NCBI GenBank assembly: GCA_012184525.1
Contig: WOFQ01000004.1
Coordinates: forward strand, 124,001-188,000
Source of the DNA: Xenoacremonium recifei
Taxonomy: Eukaryota; Ascomycota; Sordariomycetes; Hypocreales; Nectriaceae
Direction: 5' to 3'
Length of the DNA: 64,000 bases
The notes under the pieces were generated by a model. It saw nothing but the letters and a program-made list of their open reading frames with translations, had not been told where the DNA came from and did no database searches. Each line of letters begins with the position of its first letter. Position 1 is the stretch's first letter. Position numbers and translations under genes: made by a program. Positions 36,246 to 47,800 of the stretch are shown here, piece by piece.

Positions 36246-37606
36246 GATGTTGGAGAGGCGGGTTGCGGGATACTGGAGGAGGGAAGTCTGAGGATGGAGG
36301 AGAGGAGGAGAGGGACAGTGACAGTGACGGAAGATGGCCGGCCAGTGACTGAGGCTTAGGTCAGGTTTAGCTTGGATCGTCGAGTGGGTGGGTAGTCTTA
36401 GGACGAACGGACGGCGGCAGTTGGACTTGGTGGCGGCTCTGCTTTCTCGTCTGATTGGTAATTGCCCAGCGGCTGCTGGTCGGGGCTAGCAGTGGATGGA
36501 AGGAAGAGAAGCAGCGAGAGTGATGACGAATGGACAATTGAGAGGTATTACTATCTTATTACGGAGGGTTAGGGTTGTCTGAGTGCAGAGTTGTTGGCCT
36601 CGAGGAAGGAGCGCTGCGCACCTGCACGGAAAGAGGCGGTATTCTTATACCGAATAGAGGCCTGCAGGACAAGCAAGATCAACAACCCCTGCTGGCCTCC
36701 TCCGCACGCAGTTAGCCCTGATTGACGCCAGGGTCAAACGATGGTTGCCCGCATGGGCCCATGGCCGTCCGGAGCATTCGCTGTGATGAGGGGAAGCATC
36801 TCGGAGGCGGCCAGCCAGGATCTGGCCCTCCCGCGAGAATCGCATGATCGGGCCCGGAATTCCAGGGTCCAGAAGCCAGCCTGCCTGCCCAGGCACATGT
36901 CAGATACATACTGTACCAGATAACAACCCTCCTCCAGCGTTATCGGCCATGATGCTCCGTTGGCGGTCAGTGTTTTCTGGTCTTCAACCTCCAGCTCGCA
37001 ATTTCCACGCCGTGAGCCGTGTTGACTCGTGACTCAGACAATGGCAAGCATCAGGGCTACTACTGCAGGTACCGCATCCTGGTCTTTTGTTCCCGTGATC
37101 CCCTCAGTACATAAGGGACCTAGACTTAGGCTGCGCTTACAGGCGGCAAACGCTACCTAACCACTAACCTAACGCAGTAGCTCCCGCAGCGCTGATCCAA
37201 CCTCCAAGCGCATCCATCCGTGCACTCACTTCCAGTCTCCCCGCCAAAACTTCAGCCTCGAGCCTCCCAGCTGCATCTCTGCCTCACTCTCGCATCGCCC
37301 GGCTTGCTCTCCTCCAGGGTTTATCCATCTCGCGACGCCGGTCACATTGCCACCGCCGGGTCACGCTCTTCCCCTCTATCAGGGTATCTCGTCACCCGCC
37401 CGCGCTTCTCCTCCTTTGCGCATCTCCCGTCGTCGCATCACATCGCCGCTCGTTTCCTGGTCCAGCATCGCCCATCGCCCATCGCCAGCGCCCGCATCCC
37501 GTCACGCGTTGCCTCAGGCCACCTACCCGACCCGGGCCGGGCCTCTCTTGACTCTATCTCTCCACCCATCCATTATTCATCCATCCATCTCATCACATCC
37601 GTCACC
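36246..37606. promoter_or_regulatory. divergent promoter region between phosphatase and PRKRIP1-like genes
   Basis: The two flanking genes point away from each other, so this 1.36 kb holds both promoters. From about 37190 to 37606 the plus strand is dominated by C and T with repeated CATC and CCATC units. This is the kind of pyrimidine-rich leader often seen just upstream of fungal housekeeping start codons. An open frame runs through it into the downstream gene but looks like leader, not protein. Confidence 0.45.
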
Positions 37607-38236
37607 ATGTCCGCTCCCGGCCCCGAGTCCGTCCCAACCTCGGCCGACCCCCGATCCCACCGTCCGACCAAGCGTCGCGCCCTCACCCCCGTGTCCGCGC
37701 AGGCCGCCTCAGTTGACGCCCTCTTCGCCAAGCCCGACCGCGAGATCCAGGTCCCCGATACATCGCTAGCCCCTCGAGCGCGGCCGCCGCCCCCGGAGAT
37801 CGTCACCAATGTTCAGGGCTCCAGCGCCGGCGCCGGCAGCGGCGAGTTCCACGTCTACAAGGCCAGCCGCCGCCGCGAGTATGAGCGTCTGCGCGAGATG
37901 GACGCCGAGGTGCGCCGCGAGAAGGACCAGGTCCAGTACGACGAGGATCGCGCCGAGCGTGAGCGTCGTGATGAGGAACGCACCCGCAAGAACCGTGAGA
38001 AGCGCGAGAAGATGAAGGCCCGCAAGGGCAAGAAGGGCAAACAACAAGGGAAACCGGGGGTTGCGCCGGGATCGCAAGCCACGGCGGCTAAGTCGTCTTC
38101 AGGGGCTTCCACGAAGGAGGGGGATGCGCCTGATACCACCACCACGGCTGCAGCGAAAGAGCTCGGGTTGGAAGCTGAGCCTGGGTCAGATGCCACCAAG
38201 GAAGCAGTTGGACTCGTCATCCACGATGATGACTAG
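37607..38236 (+). CDS. PRKRIP1: PRKRIP1-like (DUF1168) spliceosome-associated protein
   Basis: A single-exon gene of 209 residues. The ATG at 37607 sits in a good context (CACCATGT) and gives MSAPGPESVPTSADP. Upstream in-frame codons to 37220 are treated as leader. The core is the DUF1168/PRKRIP1 region: LFAKPDREIQVP near residue 45, GEFHVYKASRRREYERLREM near 82, then a long highly charged Arg/Glu/Lys helix to about 145 with a Lys-rich patch (MKARKGKKGKQQGK) suited to nuclear localisation and RNA contact. The C-terminus is Ala/Thr/Glu-rich and ends in an acidic HDDD. Animal PRKRIP1 is a component of the catalytic-stage spliceosome that bridges U2 and U6 snRNA regions. The fungal protein is expected to act there too. 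No intron is seen. Confidence 0.9.
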   Translation: MSAPGPESVPTSADPRSHRPTKRRALTPVSAQAASVDALFAKPDREIQVPDTSLAPRARPPPPEIVTNVQGSSAGAGSGEFHVYKASRRREYERLREMDAEVRREKDQVQYDEDRAERERRDEERTRKNREKREKMKARKGKKGKQQGKPGVAPGSQATAAKSSSGASTKEGDAPDTTTTAAAKELGLEAEPGSDATKEAVGLVIHDDD

Positions 38237-38699
38237 AATGTCACATCATGGACACTGCCCTACCGTACCAATTCGGAGCCGGAAACACAGAAATAGACAC
38301 CAAAAGGAGGAGTTCAAGATTAGAGAGACAGGCCAGCAATGTAGATCAGATCAGGAGGTAGATTTCAATGATACCCATTTCTTTCACCTTGGCAGATGAG
38401 CACTGGGCCCCTCTCCAAGAGTACATAGATATATATCCTACCCGGCGAGGTTGCTTTTGTTTTTTGTCTATCTTGCTCTAAGCTCCTCCCTCACCCACCT
38501 GACCTTACCAGTACCTTTACCTAGCACACAGGGGTATGACCAGACCATACATACATATACTATTACTAGTAACCCTCCGCGAAGAAAGGCGCTCGGCCTC
38601 CGTGTGTCTACCGCCCTGCATCTCTGCATCTGGCTGGCGGGCGTCTTGTAAACGTCTGACATCATTGTCAGCCTCTTCCGCCTTCACGTCTGTCCGCAT
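38237..38699. other. convergent 3' region
   Basis: The 3' UTRs of the PRKRIP1-like gene and the CCT gamma gene meet here. No gene or structured RNA was recognised. Confidence 0.5.
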
Positions 38700-40685
38700 C
38701 TATTCCTCGCCGCCGCCACCGCCGCCGCCGACATGCTGCGCCTTCTTGGCACTGCAAATGTCGTCTACTCGGAGAAGCAAGCAAGCAGCCTAGGGGGTAT
38801 ACGTTAGTAAAAGCTCAGAATAGCAGATGCATGTCAAAGACAACATACCTCAATAGCAGTCTTGATACTTTGCAGCTTGATCGCCTCGGGTTCCCAGACA
38901 CCGTACTCCTTCATGTCCACGATGGCACCCGTGTCGCCGTTAACGCCCCACGAGCTCTTCCCCTCAGCCTGCTTGGCTCGCAGCTCCGTCAGCACGCGCA
39001 CAGGGCTCTTGCCGGCGTTCTGCACCAGTGTCCGGGGGATCACTTCGAGAGCATCCGCCACGGCCTTGTATGGCCACTGTTGCACGCCCTCGATACCCTT
39101 GGCTAATTGGCCCAACCGCACTGACACAGCCATCTCCGTCGCGCCGCCACCAGGGGACAGACGAGGATGGAACATGACGTTGCGCGCCACGCCCATGGCA
39201 TCTTGAAGGTTGCGCTCAATCTCGTTGAGGACGTCCTTGGAGGGACCCCGGAGCAGGATCGTGCACGCCTTGGGCTCCTGGCACTTGGTCAGGAACGTAA
39301 AGTACTCGTCGCCAATCTTCTCAATCTCAAACAATCCGCACTTGGTGCCGACATCTGACTCCTGAATGTCCTCGACCCGGTTCACAATCGTGGCGCCCGT
39401 TGCACGAGCTATCCGGTTGTTGTCGGTCTTGCGCACCCGGCGGAGGGCTGTGACGTTGGCCTTCATGAGGTAGTGCTGGGCCAGATCTGCGTGTGTACCG
39501 TTGTCAGCTGTTTGCCTCTCTCTCTCTCCGATCACGTCTCACACATCAGGAGAGGCTATAGGTTCGAACATACCAGATACACCCTTTTCGGTAATAACCA
39601 GGTCGGGCTTCACCGACAGGATGGCCTCGCACATGGCCTTGACCTGCTCCTCCTCAATCTGCAGGATGCGGTTCCAGTCGTCCTCCTTGGAGATCTCAAT
39701 GTTGGTCTGCGACTCGCCCTTCTTGTACTCTAGGGGGCAATCCAGGAGCACGATACGGGGGTTCTCGATGCGCCGTCGCATCTTGGGGTGTGTAATATCC
39801 TTGTTGAGCATCAGGCCGTCAAGCACCTGGCTGTCCTCGATCTCACCGCCGGGAACCTTCTCGATTCTAGCATATCGCTTGATGTCGACCTCAGTCTTGC
39901 CATTGCCAGCTTCCCACGTCACAGTGCGCACTGCCCGGAGAGCGAGCTCGCACATCTGGTCCATCCATCGCGAAACAAACTTGGTGCCGATCGAGGACGA
40001 GATGAGCTGTTGCATGGCCTTGTCGTCGTTGACATCGATTGGCAGCGAGATCTCGTCGATGATGTTGAGGGCATCTTGGAGGGCACGCTTGAAGGCGGAG
40101 ATGATGACGACAGGGTGGATGTTGCGGTCGAGCTGGGGGAGTGCTTGCGCCAGAATCTCACCGGCTAAGAACCAGTTAGAAAATAGAGTAGAGGATACAA
40201 AACAGCAGAAACTCCATACCTAGGATGATGACGGTGGTGGTGCCGTCGCCAACTTCTTCGTCCTGTGTCCGGCTGAGCTCGATCATGCTCTTGGCCGCCG
40301 GGTGAGACACCTCAATCTCTCGTAGAATCGCGTGTCCATCGTTTGTCAACACGATGCCGCCCATGGGGTCGAGCAGCATCTTCAGCATGGCTTTGGGTCC
40401 CAGGCATGATCGAATAATGTCGGCGACACTGCAGAGAATCTCTCCTTTTAGCTGGCCAGGCACGCGACTAGGGGAGGGGGGAATGTATGGGCGGCAACGC
40501 ACGTTTTGGCAGCGGCGATATTCGACAACTGAGCTTTTCGTCCGATTTGTCTCTCACCGGAATTGGTGTCTAGGCGGCGCAGGTCAGCGTTGATGCCCGA
40601 TGCGAACAGCTTGGAGCTCCTGGCCAGCGCAGCGCAGGGGGGCAGCGGGGAGGCACGTACTCATAACCACCACCGGAGCCTGCAT
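38700..40685 (-). CDS. CCT3: T-complex protein 1 subunit gamma (CCT3 chaperonin)
   Basis: Six exons on the minus strand (40685-40661, 40569-40503, 40428-40220, 40164-39574, 39486-38849, 38789-38700) with introns of 91, 74, 55, 87 and 59 nt give 539 residues, the normal size for CCT gamma. The first exon has only 25 coding bases (MQAPVVVM plus one base). The reading is confirmed by family segments across the joins: GERQIGRKAQLSNIAAAKT, VADIIRSCLGPKAMLKMLLD, the ATP-site EVGDGTTT (about 89-96), SSSIGTKFVSRW, and LSPGGGATEMAV. The C-terminus ends HVGGGGGGGEE, like the Gly-rich tails that line the chaperonin cavity. It is one of eight subunits of the cytosolic TRiC/CCT ring that folds actin, tubulin and other proteins using ATP. 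All catalytic motifs appear intact. Confidence 0.97.
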
Positions 40686-43082
40686 CTTGGGCGAAGCTGG
40701 AATCCCGGGCGGGCTCTGTCGAACGGCAGGAAAGGCGACGGTGTGTCAATGACCGACCGAGCGGCTATCAGCAACAGGGAGAGGAGGAAGAGGAGGGTGG
40801 AGGGAGGGAGGGAACGGGCTCGAGAGGGCTGTTGAGAGGTTCCAAGAGAGTCGTTGAGGGGCGCACCAAAAAAGTTCAGTGGTGGATGGGATTTTTGGCG
40901 GGGAGCAAGAGGTCGGTCGCTTCCATGCGGCACTGCAGGGCTAGGCGGCCAGTGCAACGTTAACGCGGCGGCGCCAAACTGGCTGGCGAGGCCTAACAGT
41001 GGGGGGTGAGCTGGCCCCAGCTTTTTGGAGGTCCCCATGACCTTCGAAGTCAGCGCCAGGAGGCAGCTGCTGCAAGTGCGAGGCTGACCAATCATCAATG
41101 CGGCAGCCTACTGCCCCCGCTGGCTCGCGACTTTCAGCCTCGTGGCACTTTCGGACTGCGACTTCGGAAATCGGCCTCTCACAGATGAAGCCGAATAAAC
41201 ACTCTGCGCTACTTTGAATGCCATTTGCGAGATCTGATTGAGAACGAGCAACGACCCTTTTTGACCCTATTTCACTTCCGATGAAACCCTCCGTATCAAT
41301 AATGCTTCACTTAGTCCTTTCAGGACTCTGCTTCCTGACCTCGAAAGTCCCGATCATGAAAGTGCCGAAACGCTGTCATCCAGATTGCTACCCTCCGCGA
41401 GTGACACTCCTGTTCACAAGTGGATTCGAGCGAGTTTCTCAACTCTTCTATTTCCCTCTTCCATCTCGTCCATAGTTCTCTTCCCCGACATAGAACTGTG
41501 AATGTTCTTTTTGAGCCGCTCTACAGCGACATTATCGCGTGCCGCCCCCATGATCCGCGGGGTCAGCAGCTAGAACCGGATACAAATGAAGCGCCCATTC
41601 TCCGCTCGGCTCGAAGCGTACCCAGAGCTGTAAATACACGAGTGTTTTCATCTAAGTGGTAGTTACGCCTTGACTGCCAAACCTATTCCTCTCCTAAGCT
41701 AAATGCAACTCCTTTAAAGCTCATGTAGCGTTAAGGATTCTCAATCACCCAAGTGTCATGGACAGTCTTCTTGAAAGTTGTCATCTAAAAATCTGACTCG
41801 AGAAACCGCTCTGCAGAACCCGAAGATCCGAGGATGTGCACAAGCAAGGGTTGCTCGAATCCATACAGTCCAGTTGGTTTTGCGTGGCAATGCCTGGAAA
41901 TTCGTGTCTGGAGCGACGGGAATACTTTCAAATTTCTGTGAGCGCACCCTCGAAGACTATAGTAGGGTTGATGTTAGCTCATTACTACCAATTTAGGGTC
42001 TCAGAGATGTCCGATCTGCTGACCCACGCAACTGGGGTTCTTCCTTCTTGCTTGAGGTGTACAAGATAATGCTGGAGTATTGAAAATTCGACTACCCTCA
42101 TAAAATGGCCTCCCCACCGCACATGTCAACGAAAAGAAGCTTCAACGAAAAGAAGCTTCATGCCTTGGTCTCGTGGACTGGGCCTCGACGAGGAGTAAAT
42201 CTCCTGAAAGTCAGTGTGGTTGCTGAAGTACGTCCGAGCGCAAAGCCGAGCGCTTATTCCTCTGATTATCTCTCCCCATGCTGAGAGACCCTAGCTACTC
42301 TCTTCTTTTCACTCTGAAGAGTGTAGAAGAAAGAGACACTTGAGCTTCGACAAGAAGGCTCCTCGGTTCCAGTATTGGCAATCGCTCAGAGCTCCCACCC
42401 TAGCTCAGTGATATCAGGACCCATCTTATATCAAGAACCTTATTTAAACTGTGTTTTCTTAATGAATTACACCTAGCTACTTAGATAATTAATTTTCTCC
42501 CATTTTTTTTTATCCCATCCTTCCAGCCATAGGGGCATCCTCAACTTAGTCTTGCATTAATACCAGAGACCCATTACACCTTTGACTAGCTGCCCACTGG
42601 GAAATCTTAACCGACTATATAAACGAGGCAATACATGAATAACTAAGTAAGCCAAATTCCCTTAGAAAATTGCGCCAGTTATAATTAATTGAGCCAGCAC
42701 TCGGGCCAGCGGCAGATCCAGATACGATCAGTAGCAGCACACTGGATATCTAGGCCCGCTCACTCAATTATAGCCGGATAGATCCCCGGAGAAGATACCG
42801 GAGTGGATACGCCGTTGCGACCCCGGGCAGGTTTCCAGGTGTATTAGGTAAGGGCCTTGAGGGCCGGCTCGGAGGTCGAAAAATACTCGGAGTGCTGAGG
42901 CTGGAATCTTTTCCTCGGTTCTAGTTGACGATACTTGCGCGGCGTTTCCCTGCATCCTACCCCAATTCAGACAATTGACCACCGTCCACACGGGAAGTCG
43001 AGCCTGTGCACTGCCCAATTGGCACCCTAGAATTGTGTGGGATCTCCTCGTTCGGGCTTCTCTCCTAGCTTCCTCTTCCACC
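40686..43082. other. divergent intergenic region with an AT-rich tract
   Basis: The CCT gamma promoter lies at the left and the fumarase promoter at the right. Between about 41640 and 42780 the sequence is clearly AT-richer than the neighbouring genes, with runs such as TTAGATAATTAATTTTC near 42481. No intact gene is visible. A perfect 16-bp tandem duplication is at 42126-42157. The tract could be degenerate repeat DNA, but no transposon protein can be read in it. Confidence 0.5.
42126..42157. repeat. 16-bp perfect tandem duplication
   Basis: TCAACGAAAAGAAGCT occurs twice in a row (42126-42141 and 42142-42157), followed by another TCA. It sits in the AT-rich intergenic tract between CCT gamma and fumarase. 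Its function is unknown. Confidence 0.85.
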
Positions 43083-44868
43083 ATGTTTCGATCCGCGGCG
43101 GGACGAGCAGCTGCGACGTCGGGGCGGCTTGTGAAGGCCAGTCTGCCTCGGGCCAGCCAACTCCAACTGTCATCACGCCAGACCCCGCAGGCGCTGCGAA
43201 CTCAACTTCAACTCCAACAATCCGGCGCGCGATTGACTGTCCGAAGCTTCTCCAGCACCGCGCGCACCATGGCCGAGACACGAACCGAGAGCGACGCCTT
43301 TGGCGAGATCCAGGTGCCTGCCGACAAGTACTGGGGCGCGCAGACGGAGCGGTCGCTCGAGAACTTCCGCATCAACCAGCCGCAGGACCGCATGCCGCCG
43401 CCCATCGTCAAGGCCTTTGGCATCCTGAAGGGCGCGGCGGCGACGGTGAACATGCGATATGGCCTCGGTGAGTGATAATCTCGCGGGCCCGACTCGGGCA
43501 CACGGAAATGCCTCCCTCGGCGTCCCACGAAGATATCTTGTAACTAACTGACGCTCATAGACCCTGAGATCGGCAAGGCCATCCAGCAAGCCGCCGCCGA
43601 GGTCGCGGACGGCAAGCTCATGGACCACTTCCCCCTCGTCGTCTGGCAGACCGGCTCCGGCACGCAGTCCAACATGAACGCCAACGAGGTCATCTCCAAC
43701 CGCGCCATCGAGATCCTGGGCGGCAAGATGGGCAGCAAGAAGCCCGTCCACCCCAACGACCACGTCAACCGCAGCGCCTCCTCCAACGACACCTTCCCCA
43801 CCGTCATGCACATCGCCGCCGTCCTCGACCTCGAAAGCGAGCTGCTGCCCGCCCTCAAGAGCCTGCGCGCTGCCCTGCAGAACAAGGTCGACGAGTTCGA
43901 GGCCAAGAAGATCATCAAGATCGGCCGCACGCACTTGCAGGACGCTACCCCCCTGACCCTCGCTCAGGAGTTCTCCGGCTACGTTGCCCAGCTTGACTTT
44001 GGCATCAAACGTGTCGAGAGCTCCCTGCCCGACCTCCGACTCCTGGCCCAGGGTGGTACTGCTGTTGGTACCGGCATCAACACCTTCCAGGGCTTCGCCG
44101 AGGCCATTGCCGAGGAGGTCACCAAGATGACCGGCACCGAGTTCAAGACTGCCCCCAACAAGTTTGAGTCTCTGGCTGCCCACGACGCCATTGTCCAGGC
44201 TCATGGCTCCCTCAACACCCTGGCTACTTCCCTCAACAAGATTGCCCAGGACATCCGATACCTTGGCTCTGGTCCCCGATGCGGCCTCGGCGAGCTCAAC
44301 CTGCCCGAGAACGAGCCCGGGTCGTCCATCATGCCCGGCAAGGTCAACCCTACTCAGTGTGAGGCCCTCACCATGGTCTGCGCCCAGGTCATGGGTAACC
44401 ACGTCGCCACCACCATTGGTGGCATGAACGGCCAGTTCGAGCTCAACGTGTACAAGCCCCTGGTCATCCGCAACCTGCTTCACAGCAGCCGCCTGCTGGC
44501 TGACGGCATGCGGTCGTTTGAGAAGAATCTTGTCGCTGGCCTTGCCGCCAACGAGGAGAAGATTGCCAGCATCATGAAGGAATCGTGAGCCACCCCTATT
44601 CTAATTCCTCGCCGTAACCTATTCCTACCCGTAACCATAACTATCCAAGTTGAGCTAGAGCTAACCGACAATCTGTAGTCTGATGCTTGTTACCTGCCTG
44701 AACCCCAAGATTGGCTACGACATGGCCAGCAAGGTCGCCAAGAACGCCCACAAGAAGGGCCTGACACTGAAGGAGAGTGCCATGGAGCTCAAGGCTCTGA
44801 CCTCGGAGGAGTTTGATGCGCTGGTCAAGCCTGAGTTGATGATCGGACCCAGCCCCTACAAGGGTTAA
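43083..44868 (+). CDS. FUM1: fumarate hydratase (class II fumarase)
   Basis: Three exons (43083-43467, 43561-44584, 44679-44868) with introns of 93 and 94 nt give 532 residues. The N-terminus (MFRSAAGRAAATSGRLVKAS, then Arg/Ser/Gln-rich to about residue 60) has the features of a mitochondrial presequence. A second in-frame ATG at codon 63 (CACCATGG; MAETRTESDAFGE) begins exactly where the mature enzyme begins. Fumarase motifs are all present: WGAQTERSLENF, VWQTGSGTQSNMNANEV, HPNDHVNRSASSNDTFPT, IGRTHLQDATPLTL and the signature GSSIMPGKVNP. The enzyme interconverts fumarate and malate (EC 4.2.1.2) in the TCA cycle as a tetramer. A cytosolic form also acts in fungi. The mitochondrial form is supported by the presequence; a cytosolic form from the second start is inferred. 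Confidence 0.97.
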
Positions 44869-47800
44869 GCTATAGATCGGTACCATTGAGCATTGAGACA
44901 TGCGTGTAAAGCGGCGCTTTGTATAGATAAGGTGAAAATAAATGCTTCGTAATGGAATGCCAGTATCAACTTTGAAGACCTAGTACAATTTAATCGCACG
45001 TTTTTGGGTGTAAGATGTGGCGCTTGCCGCAATGTTGGCGATACTTCGAATATGCAAACAGTCTGGGTATCGAGTGAAGGCACTAGATGAGAACCTAGAA
45101 ACCACCAGTAATTAAGTATATCCGACCACAATCATCACTGCTAAATTACCTTCAAGGATAAGATGTTGCTCGCAAGTCCCAAGTTTTCCCCCAACTTTCA
45201 GAGATGCGGTCCTACATCGTGTTGAGAACGAGGTGGTGATGAGGTTAGGGGAATATCTACATCCTATATCCTAACCCAGAACTTCGTGGTCACCCGCATA
45301 TACTGTCCTTTCTAGCCCAGATCACTTATAGTCTCTAGTCCACGCCTGATTCTCCAAGATATGGCCTTGGGAAAAATATTTGCCGAGGTTTTAGTTAGTC
45401 TCATACGGTTTTTGAGAGTGCTTCTATGCTCGGCCTAACAAGACAACAGAGTGATTGCAGCTAGTTCCAGCTTTCGAAACTTTCGTCGAAAGGAGCCTTT
45501 TTAATGACGAAAGTGTTGACGAGAAATTCTCTGTACGATAAAGGACTGAAATCTCCTTCACAAAAGAGATATACGGCACTCGTTGATATCCCCGCAATGT
45601 TGGCGTCGTCAGCTCACGGCTGCTCGTGATCAATGCTATTTGCAAAGGATCAAATTACCCTCTCCAGATATCTACTACAACCTTCGACTCCGAAACAAAA
45701 TATCATGACGATAGTTATGCTCAAAGATTCCGAAGCTTGTTTGTGGCTTTTGAAGAGATGAGCAAGCATTCACTCGGTCCATGGCAGGGTTCGATCGCCT
45801 CCGTCGTTCAGACTTGCCAGCATGGAGATGACTTTGACGCTCTAGACACTGCTCACCAGATGCTGCAGTTTAAAACCCTTAAAGAAGATGACCCTCCATA
45901 ACTTTCTAGTGTCCATAGTGATGCTAAAATGATAGACCAATGACCTATGAAATCATATGGTAACCACACGACAGTGAGTCCAGTTCTAGAGCAATAACAT
46001 GCTCTCAAGAGCAATCTTGAGAATTATGAAAGGGTTTGAGAGTAACTGGAGTTAGCAGCATGAATTATTTGCTGTCTCGACTCCAAACAAAAATTGCTCA
46101 CTGATCGTAATAGGGGGAGGGAAAGGGCATCGCGAATACCATCTCCTCCAACACTCCCTCACAGATCACCGTCCAGTCCAACTGCCGACGGCAATTCACT
46201 TGCTGAACTCAGCCGGAGCATTGCTTACCCTGGTGCCAACGTGTATTCACAATTGCCGAGTGCAGGATCGGATACAGGCTCTCAAACGCCCCAATATCAA
46301 ACATTCCCCTTCCACGTATTACCACATACCAAGCACACTCTCCGTCTCCGCCCATGATGTGTCTTCACTTCAAGCACCCCTTCTCCATCGTGAACGACGA
46401 CTCCATCCAGCGATGGGGTCCTCTGGCACCCTGACTCTCGCCTCTCTCTCCGACTACACCCATTGCTGCCTTGTCTTCACTGCTGTCAAGACCGCATGAA
46501 GTCCACTACTCGGCGGGTCGTCTCCAGAATCAGGCACTGTCAGACCGACGAAGAGGAAGCTGGACCGAAACCTGGATTCATCATTCATGCCCGGTATCGG
46601 CAAGCATGTCCATCTCGACGGTCCACCCGGAACCAAACAAAACATACGGCGTATTAGGGAGTCAGAAAATTTCAACACATTATGCCCAAAATCCACTTCC
46701 TCCCTCCCGTGGCCCCCGTTTGGTTTCACTCAGTTGAAAATTTTTTCGCTCTCGTTTCATCGACTTCCCGTATATATGACTGACTGCTCCATAGTATTTA
46801 CGACACATCGGGACGCGCAACCCAACCCCTGGCCGGTCTCCATCTCCATTCCACGTCAATGTTGACTCTGTCCGGATGGCTTCCCCTTGGGCGGAAGGCC
46901 TTCCCCGGTGGCTCTCGGAGCGACTCGGCGACGGCGGAGGGCGGGCGGCGGCCGGGGATAAGGCAGGGAAAGGCACGGCACGGGAAGATCCCGCCCGCTA
47001 GAGACGGAGATCGCTCCCCAATGGGGGATTTGCAGGCTGTCCGGCCTCTGCCGATGTTTTTCTTCCGCAAGGCACCGACCAGTGTAGACTCCAAAAGGCA
47101 TGTTGAAGAGTTGAGAAGTGACGAGTTCCCCGTTCAGTTCTGTTCTGTTCAATCAGGGCCATGTTCCGGGTGGTCCAGGTTGGCTACGGCCCAGGCATTT
47201 GCTCGCCCCAAAGCGGTTGGGATCCTCGACCTGCGTGCTCGAATGGCAAGCTGACAGCGCAACCGCATTTCGGCGGCGAGCCAATCACGGCGGCAGACGA
47301 GACCCTGCGAGAGAAGTCAAGAATCAAACAGTTGGATGCCACGACGCCCACGTCAACAGCCCATCTCCACCGTCCATCGCGCGATGAAACAAATAGTGTC
47401 GATGGCTCGTTCGTTCAGACTCTGACTGCCCTTCCCGTCCCTTCCCTTCGCTCACGCCGGGATCCGCTGCGAGGAGGTTTTTAATTCCCTCGCGAATCTG
47501 GCCGGCAGCACGGGGAAACCGGGAGAATCTGAGATGCGGAGAGCGGCCAGGCCAGGCCAGGGACGCCTCGGGCTTGCAGCTAATAATACATCCTCCTCCT
47601 TTCTCGGCTAATGAAGGCGAGGAACTTTTCTTTTGGCCCGCGGGCCCCTAGTGAGCAACCTGCTGCAGGTCCTGGCAGGTACATACAGATGCAGGCCGGC
47701 CGAACGCGATATTGCTTCTCTCCATCGGGCGTTCCAAGTTCCCCAGCAACGTAGCATCTGGTGTTGATAGACTGTTGCTACAAAAGAGCCTCCGTCCAAC

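Noticed and set aside
37220..37606. In-frame upstream extension of the PRKRIP1-like gene
   Set aside because: The extension is Ser/Pro/Arg-rich CT-leader translated by chance, and the ATG at 37607 has a good context and gives the expected protein size.
39501..40223. 240-codon open frame antisense to CCT gamma
   Set aside because: It covers CCT gamma exons and an intron on the other strand and has no recognisable protein features.
43173..44483. 436-codon open frame antisense to fumarase
   Set aside because: It is a shadow of the strongly codon-biased fumarase gene, with Val/Asp/Gly/Leu-rich composition and no domain.
45780..45805. GGTTCGATC resembling a tRNA B box
   Set aside because: No A box at the right distance and no acceptor stem.
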